DNA from: Ambrosia x helenae
Taxonomy: Eukaryota > Streptophyta > Magnoliopsida > Asterales > Asteraceae
DNA length: 64,000 bases
Direction of reading: 5' to 3'
NCBI GenBank assembly: GCA_030844895.1
Contig: CM061233.1
Span: 59,855,468 to 59,919,467, forward strand
This document shows positions 54,101 to 63,870 of this stretch, piece after piece. Made by a program: the position numbers and the translations under genes. Position 1 is the stretch's first letter. Each line of letters starts with the position of its first letter. Under the pieces are notes generated by a model, which saw nothing but the letters and a program-made list of their open reading frames with translations, had not been told where the DNA came from and did no database searches.

Positions 54101-55858
54101 CAGGATTATATGCTATTTGATCCATTTATCAATGGGGTTGCGGAGCTGCACGACAGGCACAGAGACATGAGGCTAGATGTTGATAACATGTCATATGAGG
54201 TGAAAATGGGCCTATTTTCTTTTTCTTTTTTAAACCATATGATATAAAATTTACAATATCATTGCAGGAATTGCTAGCATTGGAAGAACGTATAGGAGAC
54301 GTGAACACTGGGCTAAGTGAAGAAGTTATTTTAAAGTCAATGAAACAAAGAAAGCACATAGCTTTCATGGCGATTTCAGCTCAAATTTTAGAGCCCTGCT
54401 GCGTATGTCAGGTGAGGGTTAAGCTTTATTTCAACAGTTTTTTTTTTTTTTTTTTTTTTACTGGGCTAACTAATTACACGATTACCCTTTCAAACACAAA
54501 TATATGTTACCCTTTAACTGTGGTCTGATTTATGTTTCCGGTAATTTGACTTTTTTTTAGGCTAGAAAGAACCGTTGGTAATAGCTACACTCCAATTTAC
54601 ACAAACATCCAGTTCACTCTAAATTTGGTTTTAAGACTATTCATTATGCTAAAACTTAATATTTTCTCCTCTCATTTAAAACATTTAAATTATTGTAGTC
54701 AAAGTTTAAAAGAACAGAAAAGAGCCTCGAGGCGTTTTCCCTTCTCCTCATGAGGCGTAAGCCTCGAGGCGAACCGAGGCGCAGCCAAAACATAAATATA
54801 AAATTATGTATCTTATAAAAAAATAATATAATTGACTAGAAAAGTCTAAAACATCAAAATCACACATCAAAAATAAAATAATTGGCCCCAAAAGTCTAAA
54901 ACCCCAAAAAAACAGCACACATTTTCTTAGCGCCTCAGCCCTTAGAAGCGTATGTACAATCTGAACTCCATGAGGCGCGCCTCACACTCGTTTTCTTAGC
55001 GTTTCACCTCGAGGCACGCCTCACCCGTTTTTTTAAACCATGATTGTAGTTTACTTTATATCCTTATCATATTTTAATTAACTTATATATTTGCTTCATA
55101 TTAACATAATAAATAATAATAATAATCAATTTACATACAACACATTATTGTAAACTTCTCAATAGATTTTAAAAAATGAGCATAAAAGATTATATATGTT
55201 TTGGACAAATGATTGGTTATCTTCTAATGCAATTAGCCCTTCAGTTTCGAGTAATGTTTTTTGATTCTATGAATTAAGTTTTGGTCAAGAATTACTAAGA
55301 ATCTGTATATGAAAAAATATTTCTTGAAATTACACAATATCTACTATCTGATCCCAGTTTTGGATATAATTGTTTTTTATGGTTAAAAAATTTGGGATAT
55401 GGTTAATGAGGCATCCATAAAGGTACAATAACCATTCCTGTCACCCAGCCCCCAGCACACCGGAAAACCAAGTCATCACAATCACCACTAATTAATCATC
55501 TTTAGGCTTGGTCTGTACTCTGTACTGTCAAAACCAGACGGAATCAGGGCCGGCGATTTGGTTCTCCGTTCACGGTACACGAATATACGGTTCTTGGAAT
55601 GGTTGTTCCGATTCCGTTCTTGTCCAATACAAAACGGCTTCAAAGTTCGAATCGACCTGAACTGTTACTATATTGTTTGGTTCTTCAGTGCCTTCATTGT
55701 TTTTTTTTTTTTTTTTTTTTTTTCAGGAAGAATATGAGACTGGTGACAACATTGGAAGTTTGGATTGTGGACATGATTTCCACACAGACTGCATCAAACA
55801 GTGGCTGGCACAGAAAAATATTTGTCCCATTTGCAAGATGACTGGTTTGGCTCCTTGA
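46738..55858 (+). CDS. RHG1A: RHG1A-like RING-H2 E3 ubiquitin ligase gene (5 coding exons; exon 1 frameshifted)
   Basis: Coding exons: 46738-48145, 52571-52621, 54104-54199, 54268-54411 and 55727-55858, all with GT...AG borders and consistent phase. The protein starts MRGQRSIFDPFPETVDLNQG, has a long Ser/Asn-rich disordered middle, then IRQVLNAMRRGENLRAE, DYMLFDPFINGVAELHDRHR, LLALEERIGDVNTGLSEE and a C-terminal RING-H2 finger with CCVCQ, LDCGHDFHTDC and CPIC: the C3H2C3 zinc ligands of an E3 that binds E2-ubiquitin. The order matches plant RHG1A/MBR-type ligases. Exon 1 has two frame breaks: near 46799 (one base short after QI; the next frame reads SGTSMDGTDDW) and near 47690 (HQAC-stop against LLRNNVQYHNF). 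The RING part is intact. It could be a pseudogene, or the breaks could be sequence errors. Confidence 0.85.
48780..49185. mobile_element. hAT-type MITE built on the word AAGCGC
   Basis: Ends CTATGTTTTAAAAAGCGCG and, inverted, CTTGGTTTTAAAAAGCGCG. The 8-bp duplication GTCTATAA is perfect (48772-48779 and 49186-49193). Subterminal sequence is dense in GCGCTTAAGCGC, AGGCGC and AAAGCGC. Confidence 0.87.
49541..49901. mobile_element. hAT-type MITE built on GAGCTCG
   Basis: Ends TAGGGGTGTAAT and, inverted, TAGAGGTGTAAT. The flanks GTCATTAG (49533-49540) and GTGATTAG (49902-49909) agree in 7 of 8 bases. Words include GGGCTCGG, GAGCTCGGCTC and GTAGCTCACGAGC. Confidence 0.8.
49999..51210. mobile_element. 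hAT-type element built on TTAATCG, host of a nested copy
   Basis: Ends CAAGGTTGTAAAA and, inverted, CAATGTTGTAGAA. The 8-bp duplication GTTTAGGT is perfect (49991-49998 and 51211-51218; nine bases agree if one more G is counted). The left arm is dense in CGATTAATCGG words. On the minus strand 50320-50212 reads like a C/T-rich leader with donor GAG|GTAAGA at 50217. It is interrupted by 50467-51158. Confidence 0.87.
50467..51158. mobile_element. hAT-type element built on CGCCTAGGCG, nested
   Basis: Ends CAGTTTTGTAAAAG and, inverted, CAGTGTTGCAGAAG. The 8-bp duplication GTAGTCGG is perfect (50459-50466 and 51159-51166). Subterminal words are GCCTAGGCG and GGGACTAG. On the minus strand about 50840-50698 reads like a leader (TTCTTCTTC, ACTAACCCTAAT) ending in the donor CAG|GTATGT at 50697. 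Confidence 0.87.
51607..52187. mobile_element. Probable hAT-type element built on ATGCG/ACGC words
   Basis: Ends CTTGGTTTTAAAAATG and, inverted, TTTGGTTTTGAAAGGCG, close to the ends of 48780-49185. Interior words are TGCGGTGCG, GTGCGCC and CGCACGC. The flanks do not give a clear 8-bp duplication, so the limits are approximate. Confidence 0.55.
52571..52621 (+). CDS. RING-H2 gene, coding exon 2
   Basis: 17 codons, IRQVLNAMRRGENLRAE, between TAACAG| and GAG|GTTTGA, a highly conserved segment of the family. Confidence 0.88.
53176..53768. repeat. 593-bp imperfect fold-back in intron 2 of the RING-H2 gene
   Basis: 53176 onward (AGGCACATGCAAAGACATAA...) pairs in reverse complement with the sequence ending at 53768 (...ATGCCTTTGCATGTGCCT), continuously to an apex near 53460-53485. 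Pairing looks about 80% or better with small bulges; for example, CCATGCATTAGATAATGTAC at 53364 pairs exactly near 53578-53559. The flanks show no clear direct duplication. It has no coding capacity. Confidence 0.85.
54104..54199 (+). CDS. RING-H2 gene, coding exon 3
   Basis: 32 codons, DYMLFDPFINGVAELHDRHR and RLDVDNMSYE, between GCCAG| and GAG|GTGAAA. Confidence 0.9.
54268..54411 (+). CDS. RING-H2 gene, coding exon 4
   Basis: 48 codons from ELLALEERIGDVNTG to EPCCVCQ, with the first two cysteine ligands of the RING. Borders TTGCAG| and CAG|GTGAGG. Confidence 0.92.
54700..55042. mobile_element. hAT-type MITE built on GCCTCGAGGC
   Basis: Ends CAAAGTTTAAAAGAACAG and, inverted, CATGGTTTAAAAAAACGG. 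The 8-bp duplication ATTGTAGT is perfect (54692-54699 and 55043-55050). Subterminal words are GCCTCGAGGCG and TGAGGCG. It lies in intron 4 of the RING-H2 gene. Confidence 0.87.
55727..55858 (+). CDS. RING-H2 gene, coding exon 5 (RING finger end)
   Basis: 43 codons plus TGA: EEYETGDNIGSLDCGHDFH, TDCIKQWLAQKNICPICK and TGLAP. Supplies the C-H-H-C-C-C ligands. The acceptor follows a 24-nt T run. Confidence 0.94.
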   Translation, partial: EEYETGDNIGSLDCGHDFHTDCIKQWLAQKNICPICKMTGLAP

Positions 55859-57375
55859 AAGACCCCCTTTTTTAAAAAAAAAAAGATGTTACATTTGAAT
55901 TAAATTTTATGCTTTGGCTGGCAGACATATTGTTGTAGCTTTTCACATGTCCTTTTGCACCCCTCTCTCTCTCTCTCTCTCTCTTTTGTGTTATTACTCT
56001 AAAGAAAAGAAGGTAAGCTAAGGTCATAAAGAGATTTGGTGTTTTAATCAAAAGTATTTATTTCGAAATTATCTCAATTGATGGGTTATGACTTATGACT
56101 TGAGTTTTTATATTTTAACTGTGTTTCTTGATACAAACAAAGTCTCTCTTCTAATTTTGGTTGCAAGTAGCGAGTATATGGGAGGGATAATGATTAATGT
56201 ATGTGGCTGTGATTGTTTTCTAACTATTAGATTAGATTAGATTAGATTAGATTAGATCATTCATGTATTTTCCTCTACATTTTTTGTATCAAAATCATTA
56301 TGTCTAGCGAAACTGCCAGGTTACAACAGTCAAAACAGGTCGCTCTAAAGGACTACGAATTTGATTATGCTCAAAATGGGTTCTGATAAATGGTTACTCG
56401 TCGATGGTTTTAGAAAAAGGAAAATAGTATGAAACTAGTTTACCCGTAATAACAGATAGCGGAAATAAGTGATGTTCCTCCCTCACCTATTAGGTGTGTA
56501 AGTTTTGTAATAGGGATCCAGTTTAGTACATTATCAGACCCAAATGAATTCATAAGCTAAATTTCTCTATGCAAATCAACCTACGTTTTGGAATTTGATC
56601 AATGCACTTTTTAATTTTCACTTTTGCTGCCTTGAGAATGTTACTACAGTGGAGAAGTAACTTTGTTTGCCCTAACTTTGATTATTGATCATAACACGAA
56701 TCCGTTTGATTAATCCCACAAAATATGCTCCTGGCTCCGATTCACACAAATACCACTTTGGAAACACACACGTTCGGACCCTAAACAACAGGAGATGTTA
56801 CCTATTTATCGTGCGCCCAATCCCGACACCTTTTACAACTTCTAACTATTACACATTTAACTCTTCGATTATCAAAGTATCTAACAACTACAGTACAATT
56901 TTACCCTACAAACTATTCTATTTGGTCTCAAAAGTTTTAACAATATACAGTAGTAATATTGGTTAATAACATGCTTTACTTTCGTCCATCAGATTTTTAG
57001 ATCGGGTATAAAAGGTGACACATAGTAATTGCTCGACAGCCAGGGACCAAAGTTTTATTTTTAATAGAGTAGGTTTTGCTATCCCAAAGGGGGTGGCGGC
57101 ACAGCTTGTTTCCCGCTTACCAGCTGTCCACTTGTAATGTGTTTGTAGGTTTATCAAGGAATGGAATGGAGGAAAAAAAAAAAAAAAATTAGTATATAAT
57201 CCTAGAGTATTAAATGTCTTATGTATCATGTAAGGCTACAAACATACTTTCATTTTTCTTATTTATAAAACATATTTTTTTAGAACTTAAAAAGTCATTA
57301 AATCTTACGATTGTATCATTTTTTATGTAACGTATTTATCAATGCATTAATTACGATAATTAAACTCACAATATA
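55859..57375. other. 3' UTR and intergenic region
   Basis: Presumed 3' end of the RING-H2 gene, with a (CT)n microsatellite at 55963-55984. Further on is a (GATTA)n array at 56227-56257. 56650-57200 has short frames but no recognisable protein. Confidence 0.5.
56227..56257. repeat. (GATTA)n pentanucleotide microsatellite
   Basis: About six perfect ATTAG units. Confidence 0.9.
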
Positions 57376-57383
57376 TGATTATA

Positions 57384-58045
57384 CAGGGATGAGCAAAATT
57401 AACCGCAATAACCAATAACCGAACCATAACCGACATAACCGAACCGATTTTAACCGATAACCGACATAACCAATGGTTATGGTTATGAAATTTCTTTAAC
57501 CAACCGATCGGTTATGGTCATGGTCATGGTCATGAAACTTTGGTTAACTGATATAACCAAAACCGAACCGAACTTCTAACTTTAAGTCTTGTAATAGGTT
57601 TATGTTTTACACTAACCATGTAGAGTTTTCTACTAAGATGAAAGTATGCTAGTAACAAAACGATCTTGACGTAGGTGACCTTTATTTTAATAAAGAATTA
57701 AACTTAAGCTTAGGTAAGTTTTTTTTATTATCTAGAAATATCTTATTAACAAGGATCCCCCATTGGTAGTTTAACAAAAAAAATGTAATCTTGTTAGTCT
57801 TATAAAAAAAGCTTAAGCTAAGTCCACCATCGTAGGTTCCATCTTTTTTGTAGACCCAAGCGATTTTAATTTTTAAATTTTAGTCGAAAGTTAGTTTTAG
57901 TTGAAGTTTATGGTTAATAACCGAAATAACCATAACCAAACTCATAACCGATTAACCATAACCGAAGTTTGGTTATGGTTATGGTTATGGTTATGGTTAT
58001 GGTTAATGGTAAAAACCGAACCAAACCGACCCATGCACACCCCTA
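57384..58045. mobile_element. hAT-type element built on TAACCG
   Basis: Ends CAGGGATGAGCA and, inverted, TAGGGGTGTGCA. The 8-bp duplication TGATTATA is perfect (57376-57383 and 58046-58053). Both subterminal regions are dense in ATAACCGAACC and GGTTATGGTTATGG words. No coding capacity. Confidence 0.88.
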
Positions 58046-58685
58046 TGATTATATTATAGTAACCTTTATTTCTTTTTAAAAAAAGTAGAATACAGTTTAC
58101 AAATATAATGACTTATGATGTACAAATAATATGTTATATAATCTAAGCGATTCTCGTTTTTTTATAACATTATATTTTTATATACATTTTATGACAAATA
58201 GGAATAGGGCTGCAAACGAACCGAATGAACACGAACAAGGTCTTGTTCGTGTTCGTTTGTTAAGAAAATTATGTGTTCACGAACAGTCCATGAACACTTA
58301 CCGAACGCGATTTTATGTTCGTGTTCGTTTGTTAAGAAAACATTCATGTTCGTGTTCGTTTGTTAATTTTGTTAATGAACGCACACGAACATAAATGGAC
58401 ATTAATGAACACAAACAAGTGTTCATGAACATAAAGAAGTGTTCATGAACGGAAACAAACACAAACAGACATATAATAACTTTTGAATAACATCAAATTC
58501 ACATATATTAAGGCATTAGCTATACCTACCCAAAATATAACCTAATTGTCTAAACATACTTAATATTGGAGAAGGGCGTTGGAAGCAAATGGCAGAGGGT
58601 GTTGGGGGTGGAGGGCATCAACACTGGAATGTGAAAATATATAATGAGCTTGAATACAAAAAAGTAGGTTTATTGATATCATATA

Positions 58686-58900
58686 GGGGCTGTTTGGTTG
58701 ATTAAGTGCTGAATCATTAAGATGGTCTGAATGGTTAAGAGACTCTAAATGGTTAAGAGTTGAATCATTCAGCATCTCTTATTAGCTTAATGGTTCAACA
58801 CTTAATCATTCCATTCAGATGCTGAAACAAACAGTCTGAATGCTGAATGATTCAGACCTGAATGGTTAAAAGGCTGATTAAGAGGCTACCAAACAGCCCC
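58686..58900. mobile_element. Small MITE with GGGGCTGTTTGG ends
   Basis: 215 bp between GGGGCTGTTTGGTTG and CCAAACAGCCCC, flanked by ATA on both sides. Interior words GCTGAATGATTCAG and GAATGGTTAAGAG are repeated. Ends resemble Tourist-like MITEs; the 3-bp flank is ATA rather than the usual TWA, so class is uncertain. Confidence 0.7.
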
Positions 58901-58923
58901 ATAGTTAGATAGTCATATATTTA

Positions 58924-58927
<4 letters not shown>

Positions 58928-58966
<39 letters not shown>
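58928..58966. repeat. (TA)n microsatellite, left flank of the Micron-like element
   Basis: About 19 perfect TA units directly before GGGCAAGGATTAAAT. Confidence 0.95.
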
Positions 58967-58969
<3 letters not shown>

Positions 58970-61900
58970 CAAGGATTAAATAAAAACCCTCCTATTTTGA
59001 AGAAACTTGGTAAACTTAATCTAAACCATTGATCTAAAGTGATCAATGGCTTAGATTGATTCTACATTATTTTAATAAAATAATTAAGGTAGATGACAAA
59101 AAAAAGGGCACAATGGTCAAATGCCATTTTCTGAAAAGCAGATATGACAGTGTGGACCCCACACATGTCACATGATCTCTCTCTTACTTTTTCCACATTC
59201 TTATATAAGTTGTCAGACGCCCGTGTTACATATGTAACATATGCAGTGTTGCGTACGTTAAAATTGCACAGATTGTATATAATCAATTAAAAACTTTATA
59301 GATCAAAAAACATTCAAATGTACACAAAAATTGTTTCTTACAAAGTGCTAAAACAAACAAAACGGTCATTACAAATCGACAAAATGCTAAAAAAAACTAT
59401 CATAAATAAAAAAAAATTGTCTACACTTCATTCTTGATAATCATCTTCATCTTTAATGCAAAAAAATATGCTCACCTGCAAAAATAAAACAAAATTCATC
59501 AATTTACATGAAAAAATCAAAACTTTGTATATAGTAAAAAACAGAAACTAATGTATACCAACTTAGTGGTGCTGTTACATACGAAACATACGCAAACATA
59601 GATTTCATCCCATGATCAATGACATTCCATTCAAGAATTTTTTTCCAAATTCTTCCTCTATAATATGCAATATTACATTCCTGATAAGGTGCAAAAAACA
59701 CGAGTGTTACATGTGTAACAGGATTTTTTTCTGGAAACACAGACAAACTTTTGTAGTCTGCACCCAGCATACATTTTTTACTGAATTACAAGCAACCTTT
59801 GACTGCAAAACAGATACGCTACACACGTAACATCCTACCTTAAGACAGAAAAAAACACCCTAAGTAAATTCACAAAGATGATACGACCATATAGACGAGA
59901 AAAACACCCTAACTAAACACAGAGAAAACACAAATAACAAACATTCTGAAAAGTCATTCTTAAAACAAATAACAACACATTTTCTGTCTTTAGTTATAGA
60001 TAAGACTATATGAGAAAACACAAAAACAGACATTTTCTGTAAAAAAGACATAGGTAACATTAAAAAAAAACTCATACATGAGAAAACAAAAAAAACTAGA
60101 CAGACATGGTGCAAAAAACACACGAGTGTTACATGTGTAACAGGAAAACACAGCAAAAACTTTTGTAGTCTGCAGTAAACATAGAGCAGAATCTGATATG
60201 CTAGAAAACATAGAAAACAGAATTTGACTGCAAAAAACAGATATGCTACACACGTAACAGCCTAACTAAACACAAAGATTATACGAAACCCACAAAACAG
60301 TATTTATGAAAAGAACCCAAATACACCAACATAGAAAAAAGAATTTGACTGCAAAAAACAGTATTTATCAATTGTTTAATTTTTTTTATACCTCAAAACT
60401 CACCAACATAGAAACAATTATAAGTCCAAATTAGCTCATAAATATAAGTCAACATTAGAAACACTGCAGTCAAAAGAACCCAAATACATGTACACTTTTG
60501 ACCAAATATAAGTCAAAATTAACTCATAAAAATCAATTAAAAAAAAAACCTAAATTTGTCTAAAAGATCAAAATCCCAAATACCAAATTGAACAATTCAT
60601 GAAAAAAACATAAATTTCCTTAAAAAATCAAAACTTTAAGACACCCACAAGAAAAAAAAAAGGAAAAAAAAAGAGGGAAATTAATGAATAGTTACAGAGT
60701 ATTAGCGTGTTGAATATCATTAAAAAAAACTCATACATGAGAAAACAAAAAAAACTAGACAGACATGGTGCAAAAACACACGAGTGTTACATGTGTAACA
60801 GGAAAACACAGCAAAAACTTTTGTAGTCTGCAGTAAACATAGAACAAAATTTGATATGCTAGAAAATATAGAACAGAATTTGACTGCAAAAAACAAATAT
60901 GCTACACACGTAACAGCCTAACTAAACACAAAGATTATACGAAAATATAGACGATAAAAACACCCTAACTAAACACAAAGATACTACAAACATAAAACAC
61001 AAAACGAAAAATCATTTTCGATGTTTAACATAATAAACACCCCTAAGTAAAATCACAGAGATGATACGAACATATAGACGAGAAAAACACTCTAACTAAA
61101 CACAGAAAAAACACAAAATAACAACATTCCGAAAAGTCATTCTGAAAACAAATAACAACACATTTTCTATCTTTAGTTATAGATAAGACTATATGAGAAA
61201 ACACAAAAACAGACATTTTCTGTAAAAAAGACATAGGTAACATAAAAAAAAACTCATACATGAGAAAACAAAAAAAAGACAGACATGGTGCAAAAACACA
61301 TGAGTGTTACATGTGTAACAGGAAAAACACAGACAACTTTTGTAGTCTGCAGTAAACATAGAACAAAAATTGATATGCTAGAAAACATAGAACAGAATTT
61401 GACTGCAAAAAACAGATATGCTACACACGTAACAGCCTAACTAAACACAAAGATTATACGAAAATATAGACGATAAAAACACCCTAACTAAACACAAAGA
61501 TACTACGAACATAAAACACAAAACGAAAAATCATTTTCGATGTTTAATATAATAAATCACCCAAAAAAAAGAGATGCTAGTAACACACAAAAAAACAACA
61601 ATTATTTCCAACTTAAAAAAAAAAATTAAACCACCTAACCCCTAACATAAAAAAAAAGGGATGCTAGAAACACACAAAAAAACAACAAAATTTTTCAAAC
61701 TAAAAAAAAAAACAAAACACATAGATGTCACAAAAAAAAGGGCTGGAGCAATCTCAAAAAGTTGTTTGCCTCGAAAAAATCCTTATGAAAAAACCATGGT
61801 TTTTAGTTGAATCTATAATCGTTTTTTAACTAACATCCACAAAAAACAGGGCTGGGACAATAAAAAAACTCGAAAAACAGATACCCCCTAATAATAAACC

Positions 61901-62552
61901 TAAATTACACTTACAATTAAATAATAATAAATAAATTACCAACCATGCTTCTTGAAAAGTTTCACCCTCTGTTCTTCTTCGTCATCACCATCTTCTTTAG
62001 TTTCTATGATGGAATCTTCTTTTTTAATGGTGAATACAGAGAGCCAACAGATCTTGTGTATAACTCCCATTTGTCTGCTCCAAATCTCCACTGTCACCCG
62101 TCACCATCATCGTCTCCGACGAGAACCACCACCGCCATACCACCGCCTTCCGTCCTCACCATTACCAAGATTGACCTCCTTATCTTCATCTTGATCGTAA
62201 AAACATATCAGATCTGATTTTTTTTTTTTTTTTTGAAATAAAAAGAGAGATAAAGAGAAGGGATGAGAGATAGAGATGATGGAGAACAATCAGATCTGGA
62301 GAACAATCAGATCTACCTTTGATAGAGATGAGAGGAGAGAGGGAATGGAGAGAAATCAAATTTTTGAAAAAATCAGAGAGAGAAGAAGAAGATATATACT
62401 TGACATTTGATAGAGAGATGGGAGAAATGACTGAAATACCCCTTGGGTTAATAAAAAATAATTTGTTTTGGTTGGTGATGTGGAGCATTATGGTCCACTA
62501 GTTAGGTTTTTGGGAGTTTCTTCAAAATTTTGGGTTTTTTGTATATACTTAG

Positions 62553-62554
<2 letters not shown>
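58967..62554. mobile_element. MULE/Micron-like element inserted in a TA microsatellite
   Basis: 3.6 kb between (TA)n arrays. The ends are imperfect inverted repeats of about 60 bp: GGGCAAGGATTAAATAAAAA with TTTTGAAGAAACTTGG, and inverted GGCTAAGTATATACAAAAAA with TTTTGAAGAAACTCCC. Rice Micron elements and related MULE-like transposons are known to sit in (TA)n. The interior has long repeats (59600-61560) and recurrent TGTTACATGTGTAACA words. The right part (61900-62450) contains short frames and C/T-rich leader-like sequence on the minus strand but no recognisable transposase. Confidence 0.65.
59600..61560. repeat. Long degenerate tandem/interspersed repeats inside the Micron-like element
   Basis: A block with ACTCATACATGAGAAAAC, GAGTGTTACATGTGTAACAG, TTTTGTAGTCTGCAGTAAAC and ATGCTACACACGTAACAGCC occurs near 60060-60260, 60720-60920 and 61240-61440, with a partial copy at 59700-59840. 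A second block (GATACGAACATATAGACGAG type, to GATAAGACTATATGAG) occurs at 59870-60020 and 61060-61200. Confidence 0.85.

Positions 62555-62603
<49 letters not shown>
62555..62603. repeat. (TA)n microsatellite, right flank of the Micron-like element
   Basis: About 24 perfect TA units following ACTTAGCC. Confidence 0.95.
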
Positions 62604-62607
<4 letters not shown>

Positions 62608-62894
62608 TATTGGGTAAAAAATAAAAATAAAAAGAACATAAAACAGTATAAAAATTAAAAACCTTAATAAACTATCGAACACAAATGAACATAAACGAAC
62701 ACGTTACCGAACGTTCACGAACATAAACGAACGAACGTGACCTATGTTCATGTTAGTTCGTTTAACTAAACGAACAGAGTTTTTTGTTCGTGTTCGTTCA
62801 TTTATTAAATGAACGAACACAAACGAACTTTTCGCTGAACGGTTCATGAACTGTTCGCTGAAAGTTCAGTTCGTTTGCAGCCCTAAATAGGAAT

Positions 62895-63560
62895 ATAGGA
62901 TGATTTGAAATAGAAGCATTAAATCAAATTGATGTGAATGTAGTCAAATGAAGTCATGAGTTTTGGTTTGGTTTGTTTTAAGGGTCAAATATGGAGGACA
63001 TGAATTATGAGTGTTGGAGGCTCTTTGTTGCCATACTCAAAACACATACTTTTGTTGTGTATACTTTGCTTCTTTTGCACATACTATTATTGTTTGGACA
63101 ATCTTCTTGGTCAAGGGTAGTTTAATTATTAAAAAAATGTTTGAAGTTTTTCTTTTATATTTATTCATATAAATGATTTATTGCATGAACATATATCAAC
63201 TTATGTGGTATATTATATGTATTAAACTTAAGAAGTTACATTTGATGAAACAATTCTCTAATACCTTTTGTATCGAAACACAACCAAGTTAACACCTTAA
63301 TTTTATGTCACAGGTAGTTTAAATTTCATTACATATTCTACTAGCATGATTCATGTGTTAACATACTATTTCGATTTTGTTTTGATCTATAGTTTGCCTT
63401 CTTATGTGCAATAGAAATCTGTTAGAGAAACAATTCACACCTTTAGGGCTGCTTGTAAAACTAGTTTTTATTTATGAAACCAAAATAAGATGTGATCATT
63501 GCTGGCTATGTTATTGTTTGATTCGGTTTTGGATTATAAATATGAATTTCACGTTATCAT
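62895..63560. other. AT-rich non-coding stretch
   Basis: No gene, RNA gene or element boundary is recognised. Confidence 0.45.
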
Positions 63561-63566
63561 GTTAAG

Positions 63567-63870
63567 ACTACTCGGAGTGGGGGGGGATGAAGCGCCATGT
63601 GGCACTTGTGAGACCCCTGTGGGAGGAAAAATTGTGGGGAATGGAAGGGGGGAAGAGGGGGGGGGGGGGGGAGAAAATAATATTATATTATGTTAAAGTT
63701 AAAAAAAAAAAAAAAAGCTGGGCAATCAATGGTGCCACCTCACCTCACCAAAATGCCCCACGCCAAGGTCACTTCCCCCGCCCTCCTCCTTCCTGCCCTC
63801 TCCACGCCAGGGTGGCGGTGGTGTTCCCGCCCTTCCCGCCCCTTTCCCGCCCCCCACTCCGGGCACTCTA
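63567..63870. mobile_element. GC-rich inverted-repeat element (tentative)
   Basis: CTACTCGGAGTGGGGGG at the left and CCCCCCACTCCGGGCACTC at the right are inverted. The flanks TAAGA occur on both sides (63562-63566 and 63869-63873, approximate). Purine-rich left and pyrimidine-rich right halves could pair. It has a poly(A)-like run at 63700-63716. Class unknown. The remaining bases to 64000 are AT-rich without features. Confidence 0.45.

Larger units (their letters stand above)
58206..62884. mobile_element. hAT-type element built on CGAACACGAAC, enlarged by nested elements
   Basis: With the adjoining T and A the ends read TAGGGCTGCAAACG and its exact inverse, with a perfect 8-bp duplication AATAGGAA (58197-58204 and 62886-62893). 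Subterminal words are GTTCGTGTTCGTTTG and GAACACAAACGAAC. The middle holds a small MITE (58686-58900) and a TA-flanked 3.6-kb element (58967-62554). No transposase was found. Confidence 0.87.

Noticed and set aside
55599..55841. Alternative ORF through the T run before exon 5
   Set aside because: It runs through the polypyrimidine tract of intron 4; the conserved RING frame begins after the acceptor at 55726.
61945..62217. Small ORFs on both frames near 62 kb
   Set aside because: They lie inside the Micron-like element; simple-composition Pro/Ser/Thr translation of C-rich leader sequence without a recognisable domain.
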